A stretch of DNA of 64,000 nucleotides from Pedobacter paludis (lineage in GTDB: Bacteria; Bacteroidota; Bacteroidia; Sphingobacteriales; Sphingobacteriaceae): the NCBI RefSeq assembly GCF_003173575.1, contig NZ_QGNY01000001.1:930001-994000 (forward strand), read 5' to 3'. Shown here one piece after another: positions 51,891-60,443 of this stretch (positions are counted from its first letter, which is position 1; each line of letters begins with the position of its first letter). The position numbers and the translations under genes were made by a program. The notes under the pieces are model-generated. The model saw nothing but the letters and a program-made list of their open reading frames with translations, made no database searches and was not told the origin of the DNA.

Positions 51891-54425
51891 TTATAAACTT
51901 TTAACTTTAACAGAATCAAATGTGGCTTGAGCATTATAAGCTCTCAGCCCAATATTTCCCGAAGTATATTCGTTATCCGTGGCAGCAAGAATTGCTTTTT
52001 CAGCTCCATCGAGAAACACCTCAAACCGATTGCCTTTTGCAACAAGCTTTAGTTTATATGTGCTATTCATTTTTACGGGGTATTTAACAGCGCTAATCAA
52101 AATCCACTTTTGATTACTTGCCTTACCCAGTTCGATATTTCCCGTTGTTGGATTTAGGCCCACATAATATCCCTTGTAAGCATCAGCACCTATAGCTGGA
52201 TCGCTCACCCTAAACATTAAGCCAGCATCACCGGCTGTATTTACTTTAACATCTGCCTGATAGGTAAAATCACTAAAATCTGTGCCGGTCGCAACTATTT
52301 TAGAACCATGAATTCCATATCCGCCAGAACTTCCATTAGATGAAGCATGTACAGCACCATCTTTCCAATACCAACCACCACCATAAAACACCCAGTTGGT
52401 GGGCATCGCTTTATTAAAGCCTTCATCTAAACTTTTAACAGTTTTTACAGGCTTACCAACAACTGGAAAACAACTTAAGCGTATGCTTTCTGCTCCATAG
52501 GGTATAAGCGTTATCTCCTCTTCTTTTTCCGTTGATACAACCGGGCTAAAGGGAACATCAAAAGCCGAAACCTTATTATATGCCATCCCCCATTCTGGAA
52601 TCCGTTTCGCTATTAATTTTAATTTAACTGGGGTATTTAAACCATCAAACGGATTTTCTGGCATTACGGTCTTTTCTACCTTCGCAGCGTTTCCAATTTT
52701 TCCATGATCCAAAACCAATCCATAATTCCATGCAGATGTCGGTCTAATTTCATAATCAGAAAACCCGGATACAGAATGTTCCCTTAAAGTTTTCTTTGTG
52801 GCTTGCATTTGAAGTGCGTAAACCATTGGACCGCGTTCTATGCTTACGGAATTGTTAACCTCTTGCTGACTCTTGATCTCCATCGGAAAATTTAATTCAA
52901 TTTGATCGCCATTACTCCAGCTTCGCTCAATTTTATAGATTTCGCCTGCTTTTACACCGTTTAAAATTACACCGTTCAGTTTCACCTGGGCCTTTGTGCT
53001 CCAAGATGGAATCCGTAAAGACAAAGGAAAATTAGTTCCATCTTCTACAGCAATTCCCAGCTTAATTTGTTCCTCAAATGGATAGTTTGTGTTTTCGGTT
53101 ATTTTAATTTTTTTGTGATTTCCAACAACAGCTTCAACATCCATTGGGCCGTAGCTAACCACTGTCAAACCGCCATTTGGGGTTGCTACCCAACTGTTTT
53201 TAACGTAATAAGGCCAGCCCATGTGCATATTATATCGGCAACAGCCATACCCAGAGTATGGACTGGAAATAATGCCTGTACCATAATCTTGATTAAAACC
53301 TTGATCTCCGTTAACACTTTGTACCTGATTAGGTAAAGTATAATAAGAATGGTTTTTAAAATCGCGGCTAAACTGGGCAGGCAATGCATTAAACGCAATT
53401 TTCTCTAATTGATCGCCAATACTTGCATCAGAGATTATTCGTGCAGCCGTTTCCAAACTCTGCATCCACTCCACTACCGTACAGGTTTCTACCCCTTGCG
53501 TTGAGCTTCTTCCAGCTAAAAATTCGGTACCAGAGCCCAAGCCTTCTGGCTGACCATGATCATGCATAATATGCGCTATGCCCTTTGCCATTGCGGTGCG
53601 GTAAATTGGCAGAGCATTGGCCTGAGCATAAATTACAGGAAGTTTAAGTGCCTGCGCTACGTTAACCATGTGTTTTGGTTGATAATCGTCTCCATAAAAG
53701 AAGAATTGGTTCTCACTGTAAATATCTGTCCAGGGATAAGCTTGGTTTTTCAACTTTTCTACTAAAGATAAAAGATCCTTATCTCCAGTTTTGTTATAAA
53801 GCCAAATGGCAATTTCCATATTGTCGCCCGCCCTTGATTTTCCCCATTCTCTTAGTGGATCAGCATCAAGATTTGCCAGTTCATACTTAAAGTATTTGGT
53901 TAAAAAAGGAATTACCCTTTTATCGTTTGTGGCTTCGTAGTAGCTTTGTAACGCATACATCATTGGCATGCGTGGCCACCAATCTTTCATTTTTGGTGGA
54001 CCGAATAAACCATTGGCCTGTTGGTTATCCAAAGTCCAGTCTATATATTTCTGAGCCTTGTTTTTTAATCCTTTATCATCCAAAGTATAAGCTAGTGCAA
54101 TTAACCCTTTAACATAATAAGGAACCCGCTCCCAGCCAGAACCGTTTCCGCCAAGCCAATCAGAATTTTTTCCCAAATTATCATCTTCCGGATAAAGCTC
54201 CTCTGCCATGCCTGTTGCACCATCTTTCTGTAATTCCAATTGCTTGAGCAACCATCCTTTGGCCTTTATACTGCCTAAAGGCAATTGAACAGAAACATTT
54301 TGATCTAACGGAGCTCGGTTAAACACATAGTTTTCGCTTTGCGCACTTGCAGTTGTATAACCGATTATGCCGAGAAAGGATAATCCTAAAATTCGTTCAG
54401 TTAAACGATTATTAAAATTCTTCAT
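51891..54425 (-). CDS. GH127 beta-L-arabinofuranosidase-like glycoside hydrolase with C-terminal ConA-like domain
   Basis: The 844-residue exported protein (ATG at 54425, signal MKNFNNRLTERILGLSFLGI then ASAQ) has the (alpha/alpha)6 GH127 core. Active-site residues match the family: Glu313 and Cys315 in VETCTVVEW, and the pair Cys395-Cys396 in GCCRYN. In GH127 these Cys and Glu bind zinc and one Cys is the nucleophile that cleaves L-arabinofuranosides. The last 190 residues form a ConA-like sandwich of the DUF1080 type (FYGGGWYWKDGAVHASSNG then GNIGLRAYNAQATFDSVKVKSL), perhaps a binding module. No SusCD is adjacent, so it is outside a classical polysaccharide locus. Confidence 0.9.
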   Translation of the reverse strand: MKNFNNRLTERILGLSFLGIIGYTTASAQSENYVFNRAPLDQNVSVQLPLGSIKAKGWLLKQLELQKDGATGMAEELYPEDDNLGKNSDWLGGNGSGWERVPYYVKGLIALAYTLDDKGLKNKAQKYIDWTLDNQQANGLFGPPKMKDWWPRMPMMYALQSYYEATNDKRVIPFLTKYFKYELANLDADPLREWGKSRAGDNMEIAIWLYNKTGDKDLLSLVEKLKNQAYPWTDIYSENQFFFYGDDYQPKHMVNVAQALKLPVIYAQANALPIYRTAMAKGIAHIMHDHGQPEGLGSGTEFLAGRSSTQGVETCTVVEWMQSLETAARIISDASIGDQLEKIAFNALPAQFSRDFKNHSYYTLPNQVQSVNGDQGFNQDYGTGIISSPYSGYGCCRYNMHMGWPYYVKNSWVATPNGGLTVVSYGPMDVEAVVGNHKKIKITENTNYPFEEQIKLGIAVEDGTNFPLSLRIPSWSTKAQVKLNGVILNGVKAGEIYKIERSWSNGDQIELNFPMEIKSQQEVNNSVSIERGPMVYALQMQATKKTLREHSVSGFSDYEIRPTSAWNYGLVLDHGKIGNAAKVEKTVMPENPFDGLNTPVKLKLIAKRIPEWGMAYNKVSAFDVPFSPVVSTEKEEEITLIPYGAESIRLSCFPVVGKPVKTVKSLDEGFNKAMPTNWVFYGGGWYWKDGAVHASSNGSSGGYGIHGSKIVATGTDFSDFTYQADVKVNTAGDAGLMFRVSDPAIGADAYKGYYVGLNPTTGNIELGKASNQKWILISAVKYPVKMNSTYKLKLVAKGNRFEVFLDGAEKAILAATDNEYTSGNIGLRAYNAQATFDSVKVKSL

Positions 54426-54661
54426 AAAAATATTTGGTTTCGATTTGTGTATCAAGCATTAAAAATAATATTTAAAATTCAAATTAAATCGATTTACTTA
54501 ACTCAAAAACAAACAATATTTAATCTGTTTGATTTTAAGCGTTATTATCGAGTATTGCTGTTCGCAAAAATTTTGTTACATAGAACATCTATTTTTTGAA
54601 CAAAGTGAATAATATACTTATTAATTTGTTCCATAAATTAGTATAACCAAACGCTAACATC

Positions 54662-55510
54662 TTGAAGTCTATAATAAAAAGAAATCATGTAAACATTATT
54701 GGTGAAGGAACCAAGGTAATTATGTTTGCAAATGGTTTTGGTTGCGACCAAAGCAGTTGGAAATTTATAACAGATGCCTTTGTTAAAGATTATAAGTTGG
54801 TTTTGTTTGATTATGTCGGTTCCGGAAAATCTGACATTAGCCAATACGATTTTCACAAATATTCGACTTTAGAAGGCTACGCTTGCGATGTTGTGGATAT
54901 TATCGAAGCCTTAAATTTAAAAGATATCATTTTTATCGGCCATTCGGTAAGCAGTATGATCGGCATGATAGCGGCCCTACAAATACCTCAGGTATTTGAT
55001 AAGCTTATTTTTATTGGCCCATCGCCAAAATATTTAAACGATCAGGATTATTTCGGCGGTTTTGAAACCGAACAACTCGAATCTTTGCTCGATTTCATGG
55101 CGACGGATTTCATCAGCTGGACAGAATTTATTGCGCCATTGGCCATGGGAAATTTAGCAAGACCTGCCCTATCAGAGTTTCTTCAAGAATGTTTCGAAGC
55201 TATGGATCCGCAAATTGCATTAACTTTTGCCAATGCCACCTTTAGATCGGATTATAGAAACGAACTTAAAAATGTTACAGTGCCAAGCTTAACCGTTCAA
55301 AGCTCTGAAGATGCAATGGCGCCAATTTCTGCTGGAGAATACATTAAGAACAACATGCCTCAAAACACCTTGCATGTTTTAAATGCAACAGGCCATTATC
55401 CTCAAATTAGCGAACCGGCAGAAACGATTGAAGCCATTAAAGCTTATATAAATAATAAATCAAATGCCAAACAATCTAAAGAATCGGATTTGGAGATTAA
55501 TAATGCTTAG
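54662..55510 (+). CDS. RsbQ-like alpha/beta hydrolase
   Basis: The 282-residue hydrolase starts at TTG 54662; the translated start KSIIKRNHVNIIGEG matches the RsbQ N-terminus, and an in-frame stop lies a few codons upstream. Motifs: FANGFGCDQSSWKFI, nucleophile elbow IFIGHSVSSMIGMIAA (Ser about 97), VQSSEDAMAPISAGEY (Asp) and NATGHYPQISEPAE (His). RsbQ in Bacillus activates the PAS phosphatase RsbP; plant relatives are KAI2/D14 receptors. No RsbP-like gene is adjacent, so its partner is unknown. Confidence 0.88.
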   Translation: MKSIIKRNHVNIIGEGTKVIMFANGFGCDQSSWKFITDAFVKDYKLVLFDYVGSGKSDISQYDFHKYSTLEGYACDVVDIIEALNLKDIIFIGHSVSSMIGMIAALQIPQVFDKLIFIGPSPKYLNDQDYFGGFETEQLESLLDFMATDFISWTEFIAPLAMGNLARPALSEFLQECFEAMDPQIALTFANATFRSDYRNELKNVTVPSLTVQSSEDAMAPISAGEYIKNNMPQNTLHVLNATGHYPQISEPAETIEAIKAYINNKSNAKQSKESDLEINNA

Positions 55511-55577
55511 CCTCGATAGAATCTTTGTTTTTTTATTGCACTGACATTTATTAATATTTGATTTATAATTACCTAAA

Positions 55578-56165
55578 ATGAAATCATTCACCCTGTTAAT
55601 TTTTATCATCTTGAGTTCAGTTATTGTTAAGGCTCAGGAAGAAATTATACCAGATTCGATTGCGGATAAAATTATCGATCATACAGAAATCTCGTTTCCA
55701 AAGTTTTACCAAACATTTCAGTTTATAAAAACAAACGATGCATTAATTAAACGTTTTATTTTTATTGATGTAAAGGGAATTGGCCCGGCATTCGCTTCGC
55801 CAAATGGAACAATAAAGATCAATCTCGACTATCTTAAAAACAAGAAGCCAAACTTTGATCAAGATCGATTAATTGTGGTGCTGTATCACGAAATCGGCCA
55901 TCTTCACTATTATTCAACAACGGATCGGAATCAATGGAATCCAGAAAACAGTGAAAAAGCAGCTTTCGAATATTCCCTACTCAAAACAAAGGAAATGGCC
56001 GAAAAAGGCGATTGCTTACCGCTTAAGGCTGGCGTTAAGTTTATGAAAGTAAGAAGTTTGAGCAGTGATTTAAAAGACGCACATGTGCGGGCATTAAAAA
56101 GAATGGTTAATGAATCTCTATATGCGGACTATATAAGATATATAAATCTACACTGTAAAGAGTAA
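55578..56165 (+). CDS. Secreted small HExxH protein (putative zinc metallopeptidase)
   Basis: The 195-residue protein has a signal peptide (MKSFTLLIFIILSSVIVKAQ). A strand-rich region with FASPNGTIKINLDYLKNK is followed by the zinc motif VVLYHEIGHLHYYS (His-Glu-x-x-His, about 113-117). A further Glu-rich helix downstream (ENSEKAAFEYSLLKTKEMAEKGDC) could supply the third ligand as in gluzincins, but that is inference. I recognise no named family. It is 67 nt after the RsbQ-like gene on the same strand. Confidence 0.7.
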   Translation: MKSFTLLIFIILSSVIVKAQEEIIPDSIADKIIDHTEISFPKFYQTFQFIKTNDALIKRFIFIDVKGIGPAFASPNGTIKINLDYLKNKKPNFDQDRLIVVLYHEIGHLHYYSTTDRNQWNPENSEKAAFEYSLLKTKEMAEKGDCLPLKAGVKFMKVRSLSSDLKDAHVRALKRMVNESLYADYIRYINLHCKE

Positions 56166-56171
56166 TGGATT

Positions 56172-56216
56172 TAAAAACCCCTTGCAAATGAGAATTTGTT
56201 TTGCAAGGGGTAAAAT
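56172..56216 (+). terminator. Bidirectional terminator between HExxH gene and azoR
   Basis: ACCCCTTGCAAA (56177-56188) and TTTGCAAGGGGT (56200-56211) pair perfectly. T-rich sequence follows on the minus strand after the azoR stop codon; A-rich flank on the other side. Confidence 0.85.
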
Positions 56217-56217
56217 C

Positions 56218-56814
56218 TTAAACAGCTATACTTTCGATGGCTTTATCAAGCGCTATTTCTTTAAGCTCAGGCATATTCAGGCCTTCGGCTCTAACAACGC
56301 TCACATCGGTCATCCCGATAAAACCTAAAACAGCTCTTAAATAGGGCTCGATAAAATCATAAGCCTTCATTGGTCCTTCAGAGTAAACACCACCTGTTGT
56401 AATGGCCAAATAAACTTTTTTACCTTTAATTAATCCTTCGGGGCCATTGGCAGAATAAGAAAATGTTTTACCTGCACGGGCAATATGGTCAATCCAGGCC
56501 TTTAATGTAGATGGGATACTAAAGTTGTACATCCCTACTCCGATTACAATTACATCAGCTTCTAAAATTTCGGCAATAGCCTGATCTGAATGTTTAATCG
56601 CCTCGGCCATTTCAGGACTGTGCTGTTCTTCAGGAGTATAAAAAGAATTTAAATGTGCTTCTTCCAGATGCGGAAACGGCGTATTGGTAAGATCATGTAT
56701 TTTTAACGTTGATGATGGATTTGCTTCTTGCAATTTTTCGACTACAGCATTACCAAGTTTAATACTGAAAGAGTTGCCACCACGTGGGCTAGAGATGATG
56801 TGTAATATGTTCAT
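56218..56814 (-). CDS. azoR: FMN-dependent NADH azoreductase (AzoR/AcpD)
   Basis: The 198-residue flavodoxin-fold reductase starts at ATG 56814 (MNILHIISSPRGGNSFSIKLG; the 16-codon upstream extension lacks similarity). It shows the FMN/phosphate loop SPRGGNSFS, VIGVGMYNFSIPSTLKAWIDHIARAGKTFSY (about 92-122) and YLAITTGGVYSEGPM. It reduces quinones and azo compounds with NAD(P)H. Two tandem dyad operators upstream suggest a repressor. The family is often controlled by HxlR- or MarR-type regulators, but none is adjacent. Confidence 0.9.
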   Translation of the reverse strand: MNILHIISSPRGGNSFSIKLGNAVVEKLQEANPSSTLKIHDLTNTPFPHLEEAHLNSFYTPEEQHSPEMAEAIKHSDQAIAEILEADVIVIGVGMYNFSIPSTLKAWIDHIARAGKTFSYSANGPEGLIKGKKVYLAITTGGVYSEGPMKAYDFIEPYLRAVLGFIGMTDVSVVRAEGLNMPELKEIALDKAIESIAV

Positions 56815-56872
56815 ATAAATAATTTTATTTTGAGCTGTAAAATTATCTATAGTAAAGATCAAAAAGATACTA

Positions 56873-56906
56873 CTATACCAAAGGATAGCGCTATCGTTTA
56901 GGATAG
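56873..56906 (-). promoter_or_regulatory. Two tandem operator dyads upstream of azoR
   Basis: CTATACCAAAGGATAG (56873-56888) and CTATCGTTTAGGATAG (56891-56906) are two 16-bp dyads, 2 nt apart, whose ends read CTAT...GGATAG. They begin 59 nt upstream of the azoR start codon, in the promoter region. This looks like a repressor site, possibly for an HxlR-type protein. Confidence 0.65.
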
Positions 56907-56930
56907 TTAAAGGAACAATCAGAAATTAGA

Positions 56931-57239
56931 TTAAGCTTTTTTGTTTAAACAATAGGCCACTAAAAAAATCCTATCTTTTGATGGGTTAGACTTTGTTAAG
57001 TCGCTTTCAGGTTGTTTATTTACCAACGATGAAACCATACTGGAAAAACCAGGAAGATCTTCAAAACCACACTGCACGGAGAGCACGGGATAAAATTCTT
57101 TTTCTATGGTTACTTTCTTTGCCTGGGTACATTCGGTAAGCGACCATTCATCATCGTTCGCAAAACTGTATTCGTGTCTGGCATTATTTAGTTCCGACAA
57201 AAATGATTTTGCCCGGGCATTAAGTTCTTTACTTAACAT
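56931..57239 (-). CDS. Small hypothetical protein
   Basis: The 102-residue soluble protein has no signal or membrane segment: MLSKELNARAKSFLSELNNARHEYSF, a central CTQAKKVTIEKEFYPVLSVQCGFEDLPGF with two Cys residues, and a basic C-terminal end. I do not recognise a family. Its strand, 117 nt upstream of azoR and ending before the azoR operator region, makes an operon unlikely because the operator lies between them. Codon use looks normal. Confidence 0.6.
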   Translation of the reverse strand: MLSKELNARAKSFLSELNNARHEYSFANDDEWSLTECTQAKKVTIEKEFYPVLSVQCGFEDLPGFSSMVSSLVNKQPESDLTKSNPSKDRIFLVAYCLNKKA

Positions 57240-57388
57240 TTTAGAAACCTGTTACAAAAATGAAAGATTCCATTTTTTGAAGGTATTTATAAACCTACAC
57301 AATTTTTATGGATATCTGCTTAAAATCACTTCCAAACATGTTCCCACAATATTTTTATCAAATTTAAAATCCATTCCCATAAGTTTTG

Positions 57389-57413
57389 TCGTATGTATAC
57401 TCAAACCATACGA
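57389..57413 (+). promoter_or_regulatory. Inverted repeat just upstream of Crp-like paralog 3
   Basis: TCGTATG (57389-57395) and CATACGA (57407-57413) form a 7-bp dyad with an 11-nt spacer ending 2 nt before the ATG. A Crp-like protein could bind there to control its own gene (inference). Confidence 0.5.
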
Positions 57414-57415
57414 TC

Positions 57416-58033
57416 ATGCCATTTTCTCAAGCTTCAATCTCTCAAATCGAATTGATTCGCTATTTTAATTCGATACAGCCCATAACTCAAGGTTTTATCA
57501 ACCAAATAATCGATAATACTTTTACCGTTAATGTTAAAAAGAATAAATTTTTATTGTCTCCATTAGAGCCGAATAGTTATCTTTTTTTTGTTAACAGCGG
57601 TTTGGTGCGTGGTTTTATCAAAGAGGATGGTAAGGACATTAGCACTTGGTTTAGCTTTGGCAAAGAAATTATTGGCGCCTTCCGCGATCCTGCCAATACT
57701 GTGAAACCATCAATAGAATATTTGCAGGCACTGGAAGATTGTGAATTACTGGCCATTCCTTACGATTTGATTGATAAGCTTTATCTGGAGTTTCCCGAAA
57801 CGAATGTTATTGGTAGAAAGATTTTGGCCATGCAATATCATCAGGCATCAGAAAGCTCCATTCTTGCCAGGATTCCTTCGGCACAAAAACGATACGAAAG
57901 ATTTATGGAAATTAGTCCGCTTGGCGTAACACAGATTCCTTTAAAATGCATTGCAAGTTATTTGGGTATGCGAATGGAAACCCTTAGTAGAATAAGAAAT
58001 AAAATGGTCAAGCCTAAAAAGGACGCGGCATAA
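57416..58033 (+). CDS. Crp/Fnr-family transcriptional regulator (paralog 3 of 3)
   Basis: The 205-residue protein starts at ATG 57416 (MPFSQASISQIELI; an upstream TTG lies in the inverted repeat). It has the cNMP-like barrel (NSYLFFVNSGLVRGFIKEDG, STWFSFGKEIIGAFRDP) and the QALEDCELLAIPYDLIDKL region. The short helix-turn-helix LKCIASYLGMRMETLSRIRNKM follows. It is more distant from paralogs 1 and 2 than these are from each other. It is followed by the EncFtn-like gene 78 nt downstream on the same strand. Confidence 0.85.
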   Translation: MPFSQASISQIELIRYFNSIQPITQGFINQIIDNTFTVNVKKNKFLLSPLEPNSYLFFVNSGLVRGFIKEDGKDISTWFSFGKEIIGAFRDPANTVKPSIEYLQALEDCELLAIPYDLIDKLYLEFPETNVIGRKILAMQYHQASESSILARIPSAQKRYERFMEISPLGVTQIPLKCIASYLGMRMETLSRIRNKMVKPKKDAA

Positions 58034-58111
58034 TGATCTCTAAATTTTGGCTTAAAACATTTTTTGATCCATACTGTTTTTGTTGCAATACAAAACCTAT
58101 AATCTAAAATT

Positions 58112-58426
58112 ATGGCTACAGATCAATATCATGAACCGCCCCAAGAACTATCTGAAGAAACCAGAACGTTTGCTAGAATGATTACCTCCCTTACCGAAGA
58201 GGCAGAAGCCATCGGCTGGTACGAACAACGAATTGCTCTTGAGAAAGACCCAGAAGCTAAAGCCATTATGGAAAATGCCCAACAAGAAGAAATGAAGCAT
58301 TTTGGAATGGATTTAGAATTTCTTCTTCGTAAAAAAGACAAATGGAAAATTACGCTTGAAGCGATATTGTTTAAAAAGGGCAATATTGTGGAACTGGGCA
58401 GCAAAGGCGAAGAGGCTGCAGAGTAA
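58112..58426 (+). CDS. Encapsulated-ferritin (EncFtn)-like protein without an adjacent encapsulin gene
   Basis: The 104-residue two-helix protein matches the EncFtn family: start YHEPPQELSEETRTFARMI (about 6-24), then SLTEEAEAIGWYEQRI (26-41) and ENAQQEEMKHF (54-64). The conserved iron ligands are present at expected spacing (Glu30, Trp36, Glu60, His63). EncFtn oxidises iron inside encapsulin shells. No HK97-type shell gene is in the window. The tail GNIVELGSKGEEAAE (about 90-104) differs from the usual cargo-loading peptide, so encapsulation is uncertain. It follows a Crp-like gene on the same strand. Confidence 0.85.
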   Translation: MATDQYHEPPQELSEETRTFARMITSLTEEAEAIGWYEQRIALEKDPEAKAIMENAQQEEMKHFGMDLEFLLRKKDKWKITLEAILFKKGNIVELGSKGEEAAE

Positions 58427-58474
58427 TATAAATTCTTAAATGCTACTTGTGTTGTAGTAGAATGAAAAAGGAAT

Positions 58475-58507
58475 TAAAAAGGCAGCTCGAAATCTCGAAC
58501 TGCCTTT
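58475..58507 (-). terminator. Terminator of the susCD operon
   Basis: AAAGGCAG...TCGA pairs with TCGA...CTGCCTTT across 58479-58507. On the minus strand it ends in TTTTTAATTCC, after the SusD stop codon. Confidence 0.75.
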
Positions 58508-58550
58508 GGCCATAGGCCACAATTAAACCAAATTTTTTAAACACAAGGGG

Positions 58551-60431
58551 TTAAGGAATTTTATCCAGTGCAGGCACGTTGGTTTCATAACCTGTATAGC
58601 CTTTATTCTGATTAATGTGTCCCTCAGTATTGAATCTTTGTGCCGTTCCCGGAACTGGCCACAATACATGATATGGAGAGATTTTAAAGTTTACACCAGA
58701 TACCGTTGGCACTTTGTTTCTGTAAAAATCGTTTTTCTCGATAATCCTATCGTAGAAAAAGTTGTTATCAGAGAAGTTGGTTAACGAGTATGTTTTTCCA
58801 TTATAAGCAGCTTTTCCGGTTTGGGCAAAAATATAAGCTATTCGGGTAAGTTCCGTTTTACGCGGTTCTTCATAATAAAGTTCGCGTGCACGCTCATCCA
58901 AGATGGTACCAATGGTAATTGCAGATGCATCGGTAAGCAATGCTGCGTTTGCTCTTGATCTTACTTGGTTTAAATCGGCCATTGCCAACCCTAAATTTCC
59001 TTTCCAATAGTAAGCTTCTGCTCTTAACAAATAGGTTTCTGCCAGTCTGAAAATGTACCAATCTGTATCTGTTCCTCTTGGTGGCGACCAATATTTATCA
59101 ATAGCCAAAGCATTGGTAGAGTTGATAAAGGTTTTATAGTGCGGCCATCCAAAAAAGTGACGGATTGTATCCAAGCCTTTGTTTAAGAACATGTTATTCA
59201 CATTGGCGGGCGTCACATCTACAAGGGGCTTGCCGTATAAAGCTTTTTCTGTCGCATTTGATGAATTTTTCAACGCAGGGTTGTTGTATACCAAATCCGT
59301 CATATTCATCCACATTCCTGGCGCATGGCGATAATCGGTATTATCTGTCCAAATGTTTTTGGTGCTGTAAGCCGTGCCACGATAGCGGCCAATTCCCCGT
59401 CCGTACATTAGGGTTAACGGAATTTCTGCGGTTGTAGCATCAACAATTGCAGGGTTTAAGCCTGATGGTGTTCTTAAATTTGCAAAGTGCCAAGCGGGTA
59501 CGCAATTACGCATGACCTGCGATCCAAAATCTGTAAAACCAGCCAGTGTTTCCCGATCAATGGTTAAGAAAAGTGCTTCTTTATTGGCAGGAATAGCTTT
59601 GTTATCCATTCTATGTAAATCCCAAACCACATTTTTGGTTGCATCGCCAGCTGTGCTTCCAAAGCGGGTTCTCATTAAGGAATATTTCCCACTATTAATT
59701 ACATTGTTTGCCGAGGTAATCGCGGCGTCAAAATCGCCCAAAGCTAAATTTACCTTTGTTAATAAATGGCTACAGGCGCCTTTTGTTACTTCGCCTCTAT
59801 CTACATTATCCTGAACCCACTGTTCTGCAAAAAGTAAATCTTCTTGCATTTTTTTCAAAATCACTTCACGCTTAGTAGAAAAATAATCCAGTTTTGGGGC
59901 GGTAATGTCTTTTAAAATCAAGGGCACATCTCCAAACTGATTGACCAAACGATAATAATAATACGCTCTGTAAAAGTAAGCTGAGCCTAAAATCGCATTT
60001 TTTTCTGCGGCATCTTTAAAGGTTACATTATCAATATAGGTGATAATGGTATTGGCATAACGGATGCCCTTATAGCCTTCTGTCCAATAGAACCCAATTC
60101 GGTTAAAATCCGGATTATCAAGGTTGGCATCTGGTGTTACGCGGGTATCCATATCCTGTGCCTGGGTACTTTTATCTGTTGTACCATCAACGGCAACTTC
60201 CGAAAATATAGATTCTGTTACAATCGGTGCCATATCGCCAGTAAATTCTCTACGGATGTTCGAACCTATTGCCGCAAGCGCAGCTTTCATAGAAGCCACA
60301 TTGGTGAGCGTTGTTGCGGGCTCTAAAGACGATAACAGCTCCGCATCAAGATCTGATTTTTTACATCCATTGGCAGATAGCAAAACAGCCAGTGCAACAA
60401 ATGGAATTATTTTTTTATATAAAACTTTCAT
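58551..60431 (-). CDS. SusD/RagB-family nutrient-binding outer membrane lipoprotein
   Basis: The product of about 626 residues has signal MKVLYKKIIPFVALAVLLSANGC (lipobox SANG-C) with ATG at 60431; ATG 60437 two codons upstream is also possible. TPR-like helical regions of the SusD fold follow (YFYRAYYYYRLVNQFGDVPLI, and RLAETYLLRAEAYYWKGNLGLAMADLNQVRSRANA). It binds the substrate at the cell surface over the SusC channel. It starts 12 nt after the susC stop codon, and no glycoside hydrolase follows, so the ligand is unknown. Confidence 0.93.
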   Translation of the reverse strand: MKVLYKKIIPFVALAVLLSANGCKKSDLDAELLSSLEPATTLTNVASMKAALAAIGSNIRREFTGDMAPIVTESIFSEVAVDGTTDKSTQAQDMDTRVTPDANLDNPDFNRIGFYWTEGYKGIRYANTIITYIDNVTFKDAAEKNAILGSAYFYRAYYYYRLVNQFGDVPLILKDITAPKLDYFSTKREVILKKMQEDLLFAEQWVQDNVDRGEVTKGACSHLLTKVNLALGDFDAAITSANNVINSGKYSLMRTRFGSTAGDATKNVVWDLHRMDNKAIPANKEALFLTIDRETLAGFTDFGSQVMRNCVPAWHFANLRTPSGLNPAIVDATTAEIPLTLMYGRGIGRYRGTAYSTKNIWTDNTDYRHAPGMWMNMTDLVYNNPALKNSSNATEKALYGKPLVDVTPANVNNMFLNKGLDTIRHFFGWPHYKTFINSTNALAIDKYWSPPRGTDTDWYIFRLAETYLLRAEAYYWKGNLGLAMADLNQVRSRANAALLTDASAITIGTILDERARELYYEEPRKTELTRIAYIFAQTGKAAYNGKTYSLTNFSDNNFFYDRIIEKNDFYRNKVPTVSGVNFKISPYHVLWPVPGTAQRFNTEGHINQNKGYTGYETNVPALDKIP

Positions 60432-60443
60432 AGTCATCAATTT

